Below, piece by piece: positions 48,401-56,800 of a DNA stretch of 64,000 bases. Position numbers and translations under genes: made by a program. Positions within the stretch are counted from its first letter, which is position 1, and every line of letters starts with the position of its first letter. This DNA is from Streptomyces sp. NRRL B-1347 (lineage in GTDB: Bacteria; Actinomycetota; Actinomycetes; Streptomycetales; Streptomycetaceae). The notes under the pieces were generated by a model. The model saw only the letters and a program-made list of their open reading frames with translations. It was not told where the DNA came from and ran no database searches. Location of the stretch: assembly GCF_000720325.1 (NCBI RefSeq), contig NZ_JOJM01000012.1, positions 62,001-126,000 on the forward strand, in the 5' to 3' direction.

Positions 48401-48984
48401 CGCTGCTCGGCGCCGCCGCGACGGCCGCCGCCGTCACCGCCTCCGCGCCCGGCCGCGCCGTACTGCACCTGGCCACCCACGGCGTCCTGCACGAGCGCGG
48501 CCCGCACCGCAGCCACGTGGCGCTCGCCGGGCACGACCGGCTGACCGTCGGGGACGTCACCGGGCTCGATCTGACCGCCGACCTCGTCGTGCTCTCCGCC
48601 TGCCACACCGGGCGCGGCACGGCCACCGCAGGAGGAGACGTCATCGGCCTGGTCCGCGCCGCCGTCGCGGCGGGCGCGCGGCACGCGGTGGTGTCGCTGT
48701 GGCCCGTCGACGACGCCTCCGGAGCCGTCCTCATGACGTACTTCTACGAAGCGCTGCTCGCCCGCCCCGGCACCCCGGTGGCCGACGCCCTCACGACGGC
48801 GCAGCGCCGCCTGCGCGCCCTGGACGCCGACGGGCGCGCCACGGCGTACGAGCGGCTGCGCGAGGCCACCGGCGGCGGCGCCGCGGCCGACTGCGCACGC
48901 GACGGCCGCCCGCCCACGGCCCTCACCCGGCACACGTCCCCGCCGCCCTACCACTGGGCTCCGTTCATCCACATCGGCGGCTGA
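45481..48984 (+). CDS. Large CHAT-domain clan CD protease with helical repeats
   Basis: A 1167-residue protein. Residues 1-850 are Ala/Arg/Leu-rich helical repeats of TPR type. The last 290 residues form a CHAT domain, a caspase relative: FVVPHRALTLVPF-type entry (LYVVPHRALTLVPFAVLP), catalytic His1000 in HLATHG and catalytic Cys1041 in VVLSACHTGRG, then VVSLWPVDD. Both catalytic residues are present, so it should be an active Arg/Lys- or Asp-specific endopeptidase. ATG 45481 follows GGGGGGAAG. The caspase gene follows by 103 bases. CHAT proteins act as effectors in CRISPR-guided (TPR-CHAT/Craspase) and other bacterial conflict systems. Confidence 0.92.
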   Translation: MDTAHDVLRILLTGEPGFGRDAARPEHPLVAGARALAAGEPRRALRRLADVREPGAADDMAAALRVAAHALDLNWYPGGGGAVLAEGDAERLAAGPPRKAAPDAALVEFCAARFLPRLLAARGIVENARTSGDHWAIAHVLRDTERQANDVPGADAALVRWVRAHVHLAAADVARRAGRDADVLAALDRCRHDAHGDPWVLARVYLLQGDAALTPCSHPDLLGLRLGPAAAAEPGTAPEDIPVDPAMARAHYEAADALYARLPAPRGRARVALRLAHLARTRGDGPARARAGERAAALADRAGAGSLAALATAHRLLDGLADGSDADRRDLDGLARWGRDDGSSSYLKGLVRLLLARAAAWQREGLTLAALRCLRAARFVTARITAPLEADLTDRAYVDLVDRLNFRQASTVLLAADTAHATAALRARDADERSWLRAAELALALDRAVEALADPDLKGVAQARLGEVAAAAERLAGSWPPARQAIDIVRESLRRAPAQLLRHRGRRALEAGFRDEAHAVLRAALDRAGDDALLRTALLYELGQRQQAHALASRLFRRGGLHPDHAVSLFLRLGDPHTARHALGVLDETSWSGDPDRPWEDLARRAELAAALGDHATAARVGGDAVTRFEQWSDQLVRDVLRTSMTDDVTVAAMYHIAARAHLCRADEARKPPADRTAEAPHDTVDPDAERALAFELSDRCRGIAVDVLRALDDLPPGPPLDAARRWLRAGSAWAAAYEGLADSVTGDAAHTPPAARLRATVLAAEDELEAAETHVATHAPGLLRGRADEERRIRGTRLDAVRAALPDDALLLMYETFDDDLVTWAVDRHGARHSRRTVHHRDLACAVRRFHSACASGHHDTADAIALARLLLDPVADAVRGRRRLYVVPHRALTLVPFAVLPVGDVPLGERCVISQLPSASLITRPGCGRPPGRGAPALLVGDPAYAPGRGLARLPGTATEVRAIARLLGTEPLLGAAATAAAVTASAPGRAVLHLATHGVLHERGPHRSHVALAGHDRLTVGDVTGLDLTADLVVLSACHTGRGTATAGGDVIGLVRAAVAAGARHAVVSLWPVDDASGAVLMTYFYEALLARPGTPVADALTTAQRRLRALDADGRATAYERLREATGGGAAADCARDGRPPTALTRHTSPPPYHWAPFIHIGG

Positions 48985-49046
48985 CGCCGTGCCGCGGACG
49001 CAGGGGTGACCGGGGTGGGCCGCCGTGCCATCCTGGCGGCTACGGC

Positions 49047-49090
49047 GCGCGTCATGGGGGCTGCGATGCGCGTCACGGGGGGCTGCGATG
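49047..49090 (+). repeat. Tandem duplication of the caspase translation-start region
   Basis: A 22-23-base unit (gcgcgtca, then a G-run, then gctgcgatg) occurs at 49047-49068 and 49068-49090. Each copy holds a G-rich binding site and an ATG, at 49066 and 49088. Confidence 0.75.
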
Positions 49091-49095
49091 CGTAA
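49066..49095 (+). CDS. Nine-codon upstream frame overlapping the caspase start
   Basis: ATG 49066, preceded by GGGGG, reads MRVTGGCDA and stops at TAA 49093-49095, seven bases past the caspase ATG. Ribosomes ending there could restart on the caspase gene or be kept off it. Translation of this frame is an inference only. Confidence 0.35.
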   Translation: MRVTGGCDA

Positions 49096-51025
49096 ACGGG
49101 CACTGCTTATCGGCTGTCGGACCGGAGTGCTGCGTGGCGTGGACGCCGATGTCGCGCTGATGGCGGACGTCCTCGCCCCCCTCGGCTTCGAGGTGACCCG
49201 GGCCACCGGGCCGCGCGCGACGCGGCGGGGACTCATCGAGGCCTACCGCGCGCTCATCGACGCCACCGGAGCCGGGGACGCGGCCGTCGTCTACTACTCG
49301 GGCCACGGCGGCCAGGCGCGCGACCCCCGCCCCGCGCCCGCTCCCGGGCAGCCGGCGCGCATCCAGTACCTGTGCCCCACCGACATCGACGAGCCCGGCA
49401 CGCCCGGCGCGTTCCCGGGCCTGTTCGCCGACGAGCTGAGCCTGCTCCAGGACGAGTTGAGCGCCCGCACCGCGAACGTCACGACCATCATCGACAGCTG
49501 CCACTCCGCCCGCATGGCCCGCACCGCCCGGCAGGTGCCCAAGGCCCGCACGGAGGGCCGCGACTGGGCGACGGTGCACGCGGCCTGGCGGACGGCGGTG
49601 GGCGCGGCCCCGCGCCGCGCGGGCCGCCCCGCTGCCGAGTCGAACCCGTCCGTCGTCCGCCTGGTGGCCTGTGAACCCGACGCCAGCGCCTACGAAGTCC
49701 AGCTCCCCGGCTTCGACGGCCCGCGCGGCCTGCTCACCGCGAGCCTCGCCCGGCTCCTGCGCGCCCCCGGCGCCCATCGGCTGACCTGGCGCACCCTGCT
49801 GGGGCTGCTGCGGCCCGCCGTCCTCGACGTCGTCCCCTTCCAGCGCCCGGAGGTCGAAGGGCCCGCCGACCGGCTCCTGTTCGACACCGCGGAGCAGCGC
49901 GCCACCGGCGTGCTGCCGGTGTCGGCCGACCGGTACGGGGCGTATCTGGACGGCGCGGAGCTGTTCGGCGTGGCCGTGGGCGATCAGTACGCGCTGGTGC
50001 CCCCGGGCGGCGACCCGCGGCGGCCGCTCGCCACCGCCGTCGTCGACCGCGCGGAGGCCGGGACCGCCCGACTGCGCCTCCAGGGCGGAGCGGCGCACGA
50101 ACCGCCCCCGGAAATCCCTCCTCCGGGCACCGAGGCGCATCCCCTGCACGTCTCCTTGGGCCGCCGTCCCGTCCTCCTGCACCCCGCTGACCACCCCGAC
50201 CACGCGCGCGTGGCCGCGCGTCTGCGGGCCTGCGCCCACCTGCGGATCGCCCGGAGCGACGAACCCGCCCTGGCCGTCGTCGGCCTGACCCCCGACGGCC
50301 TGCGCCTGGCCGACGCCGACGGCGAGCCGCTGCGCGCCGCCGCGAGCCCGGCCACGGACACCGGGCTCGACTCCCTCACCCAGGACCTCCAACAGCTCGC
50401 CAGGGCCGCCCACGTCCGCGCCCTGGCCTCCGGCACCGGTCCGGCCGCGCTCCCCGACGACGTGACCTTCCACTACGCGCTGCTGTGCGCGGACGGCACA
50501 CAACAGCCCCTGGACCGCAGCGGCGCACACGTCTTCCACGGCGACGAGATCGTCGTCCACCTCCACAACCGGGCCGCCGAACGCCGGCACGTGTCCGTGT
50601 TCGACGTCGGACTGCGCGGCGCCGTCACCCAGCTCACCACCACCGAGCCCGCGGGCGTCGGCCTGGCCCCGGACGCCCGCTACGAACTGTTCCGCCTTCC
50701 CGGCAGCCACCGGCTCGCGGGCATCGAACTGTACTGGCCCGACGGCCTGCCCCGCGGCGTGCCACGGCCCGAGACGCTCGTCGCCGTCGTCACCGACCGC
50801 CCGCAGGACCTGACGCGGCTCGCCCAGCGGGGCATCGCCCGGCGCGGGCCCGGCGGTTCGGCCCTCCAACGCCTGGTCGACGACGTCGTCACCGGCGTGC
50901 GCGACGCCCGGGCGCCCGGGGCCGCGGAGCCACCGGTGCGCTACCGCGTCGCGCGCTGCGACGTCCTCCTCCACCACGGGCGCCGCTCCGGCCCACCCGA
51001 CCACGCCCCGCACGCCGGGAGGTAA
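49088..51025 (+). CDS. Caspase-family (C14) protease with C-terminal DUF4384-like region
   Basis: A 645-residue bacterial caspase. The N-terminus shows the fold's first strand (KRALLIGCRTG). Catalytic His73 is in VVYYSGHGG and catalytic Cys138 in TIIDSCHSARM. The domain ends near residue 250. The C-terminal 170 residues (HVFHGDEIVVHLHNRAAERRHV, then VSVFDVG) resemble the beta-sandwich found after many bacterial caspases (DUF4384-like). ATG 49088 has GGGGGG upstream; an overlapping nine-codon frame precedes it. The PP2C-like gene follows by two bases. Confidence 0.93.
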   Translation: MRKRALLIGCRTGVLRGVDADVALMADVLAPLGFEVTRATGPRATRRGLIEAYRALIDATGAGDAAVVYYSGHGGQARDPRPAPAPGQPARIQYLCPTDIDEPGTPGAFPGLFADELSLLQDELSARTANVTTIIDSCHSARMARTARQVPKARTEGRDWATVHAAWRTAVGAAPRRAGRPAAESNPSVVRLVACEPDASAYEVQLPGFDGPRGLLTASLARLLRAPGAHRLTWRTLLGLLRPAVLDVVPFQRPEVEGPADRLLFDTAEQRATGVLPVSADRYGAYLDGAELFGVAVGDQYALVPPGGDPRRPLATAVVDRAEAGTARLRLQGGAAHEPPPEIPPPGTEAHPLHVSLGRRPVLLHPADHPDHARVAARLRACAHLRIARSDEPALAVVGLTPDGLRLADADGEPLRAAASPATDTGLDSLTQDLQQLARAAHVRALASGTGPAALPDDVTFHYALLCADGTQQPLDRSGAHVFHGDEIVVHLHNRAAERRHVSVFDVGLRGAVTQLTTTEPAGVGLAPDARYELFRLPGSHRLAGIELYWPDGLPRGVPRPETLVAVVTDRPQDLTRLAQRGIARRGPGGSALQRLVDDVVTGVRDARAPGAAEPPVRYRVARCDVLLHHGRRSGPPDHAPHAGR

Positions 51026-51027
51026 CC

Positions 51028-51558
51028 GTGCCCTACCAGCAGCGCATCGACCGGCGGCGGCCCGGCACGGTCGCGCCCGTCGTCGGCGCCGACGGCCGCG
51101 ACCCGCTCGTCGGCGACGAGGTGCTCGCGGTGCCCAAGTCGGCCACGGAACCGAGCGAGCACGCCGCCGCCCTCGACCCGGCGCGCGGCCGGGTCGCGGT
51201 CTCCGACGGCGCGACCCGCGCCCTGGCCTCCGGGCCCTGGGCGCACTGCCTCGTCCGCAGGTTCGTGGCGCGGCCCCCCGACGGCTTCGGCGCCGCCGCG
51301 CTCGGCGACTGGGACCGAGCGGCCGCCGAGGAGTGGGCGCCGTGCGTACGCCTGTCCCCGCAGGCACCTCCGTACCTCTGGGACGCCCTCGCCCGCTGGG
51401 CCCTGACACAGGCCGCACACGGCCCGCACGCCTGGCACTTCCTGCGACGGTGCGACCCGGGCGAATTCACGACGGAGGTACGGGCGCTGTGGCGACGGGG
51501 CGAACTGGAGCAGGACGACGTGACCTTGGTGCGCTGCCGCGTCGACCGGGTGCCGTGA
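51028..51558 (+). CDS. Shortened PP2C-like protein, probably without phosphatase activity
   Basis: A 176-residue protein with two pieces of a PP2C-like phosphatase: the first metal-binding strand VAVSDGATRALASGPWAHCLV (residues 52-72) and the last one, RGELEQDDVTLVRCRV, at the end. The central part that would hold the GDS motif and the second Asp cluster is absent, so residue 115 onwards jumps to the last helix. It may be an in-frame deletion derivative or a binding-only version. GTG 51028 has GGGAGG upstream and lies two bases after the caspase stop, so the two are coupled. Confidence 0.7.
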   Translation: MPYQQRIDRRRPGTVAPVVGADGRDPLVGDEVLAVPKSATEPSEHAAALDPARGRVAVSDGATRALASGPWAHCLVRRFVARPPDGFGAAALGDWDRAAAEEWAPCVRLSPQAPPYLWDALARWALTQAAHGPHAWHFLRRCDPGEFTTEVRALWRRGELEQDDVTLVRCRVDRVP

Positions 51559-51568
51559 GGTCTCGTAC

Positions 51569-51584
51569 GTCCCGAGCGCGGGAC
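51569..51584. terminator. Small hairpin between convergent operons
   Basis: GTCCCG-AGCG-CGGGAC gives a six-base-pair stem in the 60-base gap between the PP2C-like and kinase-like genes. It is too weak to be certain as a terminator. Confidence 0.45.
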
Positions 51585-51618
51585 CGGCTCGTACGGCCGT
51601 GCCTGAAGGTTCGCACGG

Positions 51619-52444
51619 TCACCGGTGCAGCGCCGCCACCAGATCCTCCGGAGAGCCCGTCCGGCCGCGGGCGCGGGCGCAGTCGGCGGCACGGAAGATC
51701 AGGTTCTCCTGGGTGTGCAGCTTCCACAGGCTCGGGTCCGCGGCCACGGCCAGCGCCGACAGGAAGACGACGGAGGCAGGGAAGGCGTCCAGGCGGACCC
51801 CGTGCAGCTCGCCGTCCTCCTCGGGATGGCGGTAGTCGGGGTGACCGGCGTCGGCGCGCGGCCAGTCCTGCCCGCTCGGCACCCACACCCCGTCCAGGGT
51901 CGACCAGCTGGAGCCGCAGCTCGTCGTCCACCAGGACGTTGCCCTGCTGGAGGTCGCCGTGCCCGAGCCCGGCGCGGGCCAACTGGCGCAGCGCCACTCG
52001 CCAGTTCGCGGCCAGGTGCCGCAGGGCGCGCGGCTCGCCCGGGCGCCGGGACAGCGCGATGTCGAGGGTGTCTCCGGGCACCCACGGCTTCAGGACCACC
52101 GGCCACCACGCGCCGCCCACCTGGATGCCCCGCTCCAGCCAGGTCGCCGGGGTCAGCGCCGGGCAGGCGCGGCCCTGGAGACAGCGGCGCAGCGCGTCGT
52201 AGCGCAGGGCGCCCGCGGCGGGTGGCCGCGTCATGCAGCGCACCGCGCAGGCGCCGCGCGGCCCGAGCAGCCGGAACACCACCGCGTTCCGTCCGGAGCT
52301 GGTGCGCGGCATGCCGAGCCGGTTGAGGTCGAGCACGCCGCCCGCGAGGTCCGGTTCGGCGAACGCCGTGGCCGGGTCCTGCACCGCCTCCGCGTACTCG
52401 GTCTTCGTCGGCCAGCGCGCCGGGCGGCCCGGCGTGCCGCTCAT
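51619..52444 (-). pseudogene. Protein kinase-like gene broken by a one-base frameshift
   Basis: From ATG 52444 the frame encodes a eukaryote-like kinase fold: AVVFRLLGPRGACAVRCMT (ATP-binding region), the catalytic loop GLGHGDLQQGNVLV and the metal-binding strand RLQLVD. Immediately after LVD the frame changes. The expected continuation LDGVWVPSGQDWPRADAG lies in the next frame and runs to the stop at 51619. Removing one G from the GGG at 51897-51899 (plus strand) joins both parts into a 274-residue protein. This is either a recent inactivation, a sequencing error in a short run, or rarely a programmed shift. Confidence 0.8.
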
Positions 52445-52475
52445 GCCGCGCCGCCCAGGCGTCCGACGGGCCGCC

Positions 52476-53804
52476 TCATGCCCTGTACACCACCCGGCCG
52501 GGCAGCTCCCTGCCGTCGACGCGGGCCCACAGCCGAAGCCCGGCGAGCACCTGGCCCCTGCGCCCGCCCGCGTCCAGGGGGATGTCGTTGCCGCCGGTGC
52601 GGCGGCGGGCCTCGCGATACGTCGGGGCGAGGACCTGCACGGCGACGTCGGCGCCGCTGTCCCGCACCCGGCGCCGCAGTTCAAGGACCATCCGCTGGGA
52701 CGCCTCGGCGACCCCCGCCCACCAGCTGCCGGGCGCGGCCGGAGGCAGATGAAGCACCGAGCACAGCGCCTCGTCCACCGCGAGCGCGGCTCGCAGCTCC
52801 TCCGGAGAGCCCGGCGGCTGCCGGGCCAGGCGCCCGATCCGCTGGGCGAGCTCAAGGCGGTAGGCGTCGCGGTGCTCGGTGTCGCCCAGCGGGACCACGC
52901 CCCGGTGCACGACGCCCTCCAGACAGTGGTGCAACTGGCCGTCCAGCGAGGCGAGTCCGGTCACCCAACCGGCGAGGACGACACAGACGGCCAGCGGCGA
53001 CCGCAGATGACGCGCGGTCGCGCCGTGGTCGCCGCCCGCGGCGGTCACCGCCCAGTCCGCCAGGGCCCCTGCCGCACCGAGGCGCACCCCGGTGACGCCC
53101 GCACGGGGCAGCGGCGGCAGGAGGACCTCGACGCCGTCGAGCGCCTGCCACTCGTCCCACCGCTCCTCGGTCGCGACCCGCGCCGCCACCGCGAGGCGCT
53201 CCGCCCGCGCGCGCCACCGCGTCGCGTACGCGTGCGGCAGACGCAGCAGCGTCAACTGGAACCAGCACCACAGCGCGGCCGTCCCGTCGGCCTCAGGCAC
53301 GGCCAGCGGGCCAAGGAAGGTGGCGCACTCCTGGCTCCGCGTCAGCTCCGCGGCCAGCGCGGCCAGCTCGGGGTCGGCGACGGGGGAGGGCCGCCCGGGC
53401 GGCTGCGCGGGCACGGGCTCCGGGGGCACGGGCTCCGGGGGCACGGGCTCTGGGGGCACCGGCGTGACCGGCTCCCGCACGACCGGCTCCCGCGTGGCCG
53501 GTACGGACGTGCCCATCGGCGGGGTGCTCTCATCGGCTGCGGATCCGGCCGCCTCGGAGGCGGCGGGGGGCGTGCCGGACTCCGTCCCCGGCTCCGTCCC
53601 CGGCGCTGTCTCCGGCGGCGCGCCGCCCGGTGCCAGCGCCGCCGCCACCTCCGCGAGCGCCGCCCGGCACTCGGTCGCGCCCGCGTCGTCGGGCAGCGCC
53701 TCCAGGGCCACGCCCAACGCGGACCGCAGCCCCTCCAGATGGGCGCGCGCCAGCGCCGCGAGGTGCGAGTCCGGCAGCCGGCTGAGCCTGCGCAGCGCGT
53801 CCAC
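52476..53804 (-). CDS. Unknown protein with proline-rich linker (SrfA position)
   Basis: A 442-residue protein I do not recognise. A short helical N-terminal part (residues 1-60) is joined by an Ala/Gly/Thr/Pro-rich linker with PPEPV repeats (about 105-135) to a helical domain starting AELTRSQECATFLGPLA. That domain contains WCWFQLTLLRLPHAYATRW and LHHCLEGVVHRGVVPLGDTEHRD. GTG 53804 starts five bases after the Hsp70-like stop, so it is co-translated. In proteobacterial srfABC operons a protein of similar size (SrfA) accompanies SrfB and SrfC; this could be a functional counterpart, but I see no sequence proof. Confidence 0.7.
   Translation of the reverse strand: MDALRRLSRLPDSHLAALARAHLEGLRSALGVALEALPDDAGATECRAALAEVAAALAPGGAPPETAPGTEPGTESGTPPAASEAAGSAADESTPPMGTSVPATREPVVREPVTPVPPEPVPPEPVPPEPVPAQPPGRPSPVADPELAALAAELTRSQECATFLGPLAVPEADGTAALWCWFQLTLLRLPHAYATRWRARAERLAVAARVATEERWDEWQALDGVEVLLPPLPRAGVTGVRLGAAGALADWAVTAAGGDHGATARHLRSPLAVCVVLAGWVTGLASLDGQLHHCLEGVVHRGVVPLGDTEHRDAYRLELAQRIGRLARQPPGSPEELRAALAVDEALCSVLHLPPAAPGSWWAGVAEASQRMVLELRRRVRDSGADVAVQVLAPTYREARRRTGGNDIPLDAGGRRGQVLAGLRLWARVDGRELPGRVVYRA
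53411..53460. repeat. 15-base tandem repeat encoding PPEPV
   Basis: Three nearly identical units (GGGCACGGGCTCCGG type) in the plus strand encode the repeated Pro-Pro-Glu-Pro-Val linker of the gene on the minus strand. Copy number could vary between strains. Confidence 0.75.
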
Positions 53805-53809
53805 GGCGG

Positions 53810-56800
53810 TCAGTGCCCGCCGTTGAACGGATCGCGCTCGGCGATGTACGAGGCCTTCGTGTCGCTCATGTCCACCCGGAACACCGAACCCGGCGCGCCC
53901 CACATCCCGGCGAGCGAGTCGGCCCGCCAGTACGGCACCGGCTCCCGGTGCACCCGCAGCAGCCCCTGCTCGTCGAGCGTGGCCACATACGTCACTCCTT
54001 GCTCGGCCTCCACGCTTTCCGTGCCGTACGCCGGCTCCGTGCCGCTCCGCTCGGGCACGGACACGACGCCGAGCAGGTCCCACTTCCGGTCGGGCTCGCC
54101 GGGATAGCGCAGGTAGAACGACCAGCCGTCGTGCGGCGGCGAGCCGATCGGCCCGCTCGTCATGCCCCGCACCGCCCGCGCGTTCGGCCCCGCGCCCCGC
54201 ACCCGGAACACCTCGTTGAAGCGCGGCGCCTCGGCCGCCGCCGCGGCGGGGCGGCGCGGGTCCTGCGGCAGGCTGAAGACGACCACGCCCGTGTCCGGCC
54301 GGTCCCCCGCCACCCGGTTGTCGGCGACGATCTCGATCGGCACCCACTGGCCGCCGGGGCCGCCGCCGAGGTCGATCTGGACCGGGGCCGGGCCGTCCAC
54401 CTCGTACTGCGGCGCGCCGCGCGCGAGGTGCACCGCCAGGTCGAGATCGGCGTTCACCTCCACCTGGAACTGCGCCTCCCGTGTCCACTGCGCCATGTTC
54501 AGCGTGAAGCCGGGCTCTTCGAGGCGGACCCAGGCGTCCGGGTCGAAGGCGCCCCACTCCTTCCAGCCGGTGCCGATGTTGCGGTGGATGCGCAGACTCG
54601 CGGGCAGGCTCTGCCACTTGCTGCGCACCGCCCAGGTGCCGCCGGGGCCGATGGGACTCAGCCGCGCGCCGACCCTCAGCAGGGCGTGCGTGGGGTCGTT
54701 GGCCGCCAGCTGGTACGTCGGCCCGAAGTCGCACGGCAGGTAGTAGCTGAGGTTGTCCACCTCGATGCGCAGCACGTAGCGGCCGCGGCCCAGGACGCCC
54801 TGGGCGTTGCGCACGGTGTGCGCGAACCGGCGGACGTGGTGGCCCCAGCAGGCCCCGATGGACGTCGCCTTCTTGCCGTACTCCTCCTCCACGGCGACGC
54901 CCGCGGGGTTCCACCGCACCTCGCTCTCCTGGCGCAGCCGCCGCTCCAGGGTGTGCCGCACCAGCGGCATCCGGCTGCTCTTGCCGGTGAGGAAGGTCCG
55001 GTCGAGCTCGCTGGCCGTCACGATGTTCTTCGTGAGGGCGACCACGAGATCCATGATCTCCTTGAGGTCCGGCGCGAGGAGTTCCGCGAACGTCGCGGCG
55101 TCGAGCACCGGCGTCCACGCCGCGGGCGCGCCCGCCGCCCCGAGCCGTCCCAGGAGCACCTCAAGCGTCTCCGGCAGCGGCTGATACGCGGACTCGCCCG
55201 CGCCGAGCCGGAACTTGGCGTCCTCGGCGAGCTCCCACAGCAGCCAGAACGTCTGCTCCGCGTCCTCCCGGGACGCGGTGACCACGGTGTCGGCGCTCCA
55301 GCGCGTCGGCACCACGCGGTCCACCAGATCCGCCGGATACCCCTCGATCTCCGGGTCGCGGTCGAGCAGGGTGCGCGGCACATAGCGGCCGTCGACGGCG
55401 TACGGGTCCTTCAGCGAGCCCACGACGTGCTCGAACCGCTCCGGCTGACCGGTGAGCAGATGGTCGGCGAAGGCCGCCTTGTACCAGCGGAAGAGCCGCA
55501 GCGTCATCAGGTCGCCGCCCAGCTGGAGGTGCCCGGTGGAGCCGAGCAGCGTGGGCGTGAGGACGTACAGGCGGCCGGTGAAGCGGGGGTCCTGGCCCGG
55601 CACCGGGTCGGGCGTCGCGTCCTTGAGGCGCAGATTGATCAGGGCGAGGTCCGTGGTGCCGCCGCCGATGTCGATGACCAGGACGTTCTGCTGCCAGGCA
55701 CGGTCCGTGCCGGGCAGCGGGCGGCAGCGTGCCCGGAACGCCTCGACACCGGCGACGAAGTCGCCGCCGAAGTCCCGCATGATGAAGAAGAGCGCGGCCG
55801 CCACCGCCTCGTCGAACTGGGTGTCCACCAGCGTGACGCCGAGCCCGTCGCCCGCCCCGCCGGCCCCCGCGCCGACCAGCTCCCGCAGCCTGCGGCGCAC
55901 CCCGGGCGGCGCCACCGTCGGGTACGTCATGACGACGTGGTCGAGCCGGCCCTGGTGGAATTCCTTGGGGTTGGCGGCGAGGTATTCGTCGGCCTGGTCG
56001 AGCAGATAGCGCAGGCCCTCGCGGATCAGGTCGTCGGCTGTGAACGGCGCCAGGCCCGGCATCTCGTGGTCGCGGCCCAGGTACTGCTTGACCCCGCGGT
56101 ACGACTGGGCCCCGCCCATGGGCAGTCCGCCCACCGGGATCCGCTCCTGGCCCATCCGCACCCGCAGCTCCGGGCTCGTGGCGACCACCTCGATGCGGCT
56201 GGCGAGCTCCGTGCCGCCCGCCTGGTCGAGGTCGACGGAGAACAGCCGGAGCACGTCCAGCGGCAGCTCGTCGAAGGCCCGGTGGTAGCACCGGTGCAGC
56301 AGCGGAGTCGCCGCCCGGCGCAGCTGTTCGTCCCGGGAGGCGATCCGCAGTTCGAGCGCGGTGTACAGCGCGTGCACCCAGCCGTCGCCGCCGTACCCGC
56401 TCTCCAGGGCGTCCGCGAGCGCCTGCCCGCCGCCCGCCTCGGTGCGCGGGGCGTCGCCGTCCGTGAGGTACTGCCGCGCGACGTCGGTGAGCAGCTCGCG
56501 CCACTGTGCCCGCTCGCCCGCGCACGCGTCCGGATTGGCGAGCAGCTGCCTGAGCTCCTTGCGCAGCCGCCCCTCCTGGTACCGCGACATGGCGCGCACG
56601 TCGAGCTGGCGCATGTCGTGGACGGTGACCGTGGAGTTCGTCGTGCCGAAGTCCACCGCGGCGAAGCCGAAGTGGCGCACGGCGCCCTCTGGGACCCGGC
56701 GTACTCCAGGGCGGCCGGGTGCGGCAGCGGTGGGCTCGGCGGCCGCGGCCGCCCGGGGCGCGTCGCGGGAAGCGCTGGGCGGGGCGGACGCGTGGGCGCG

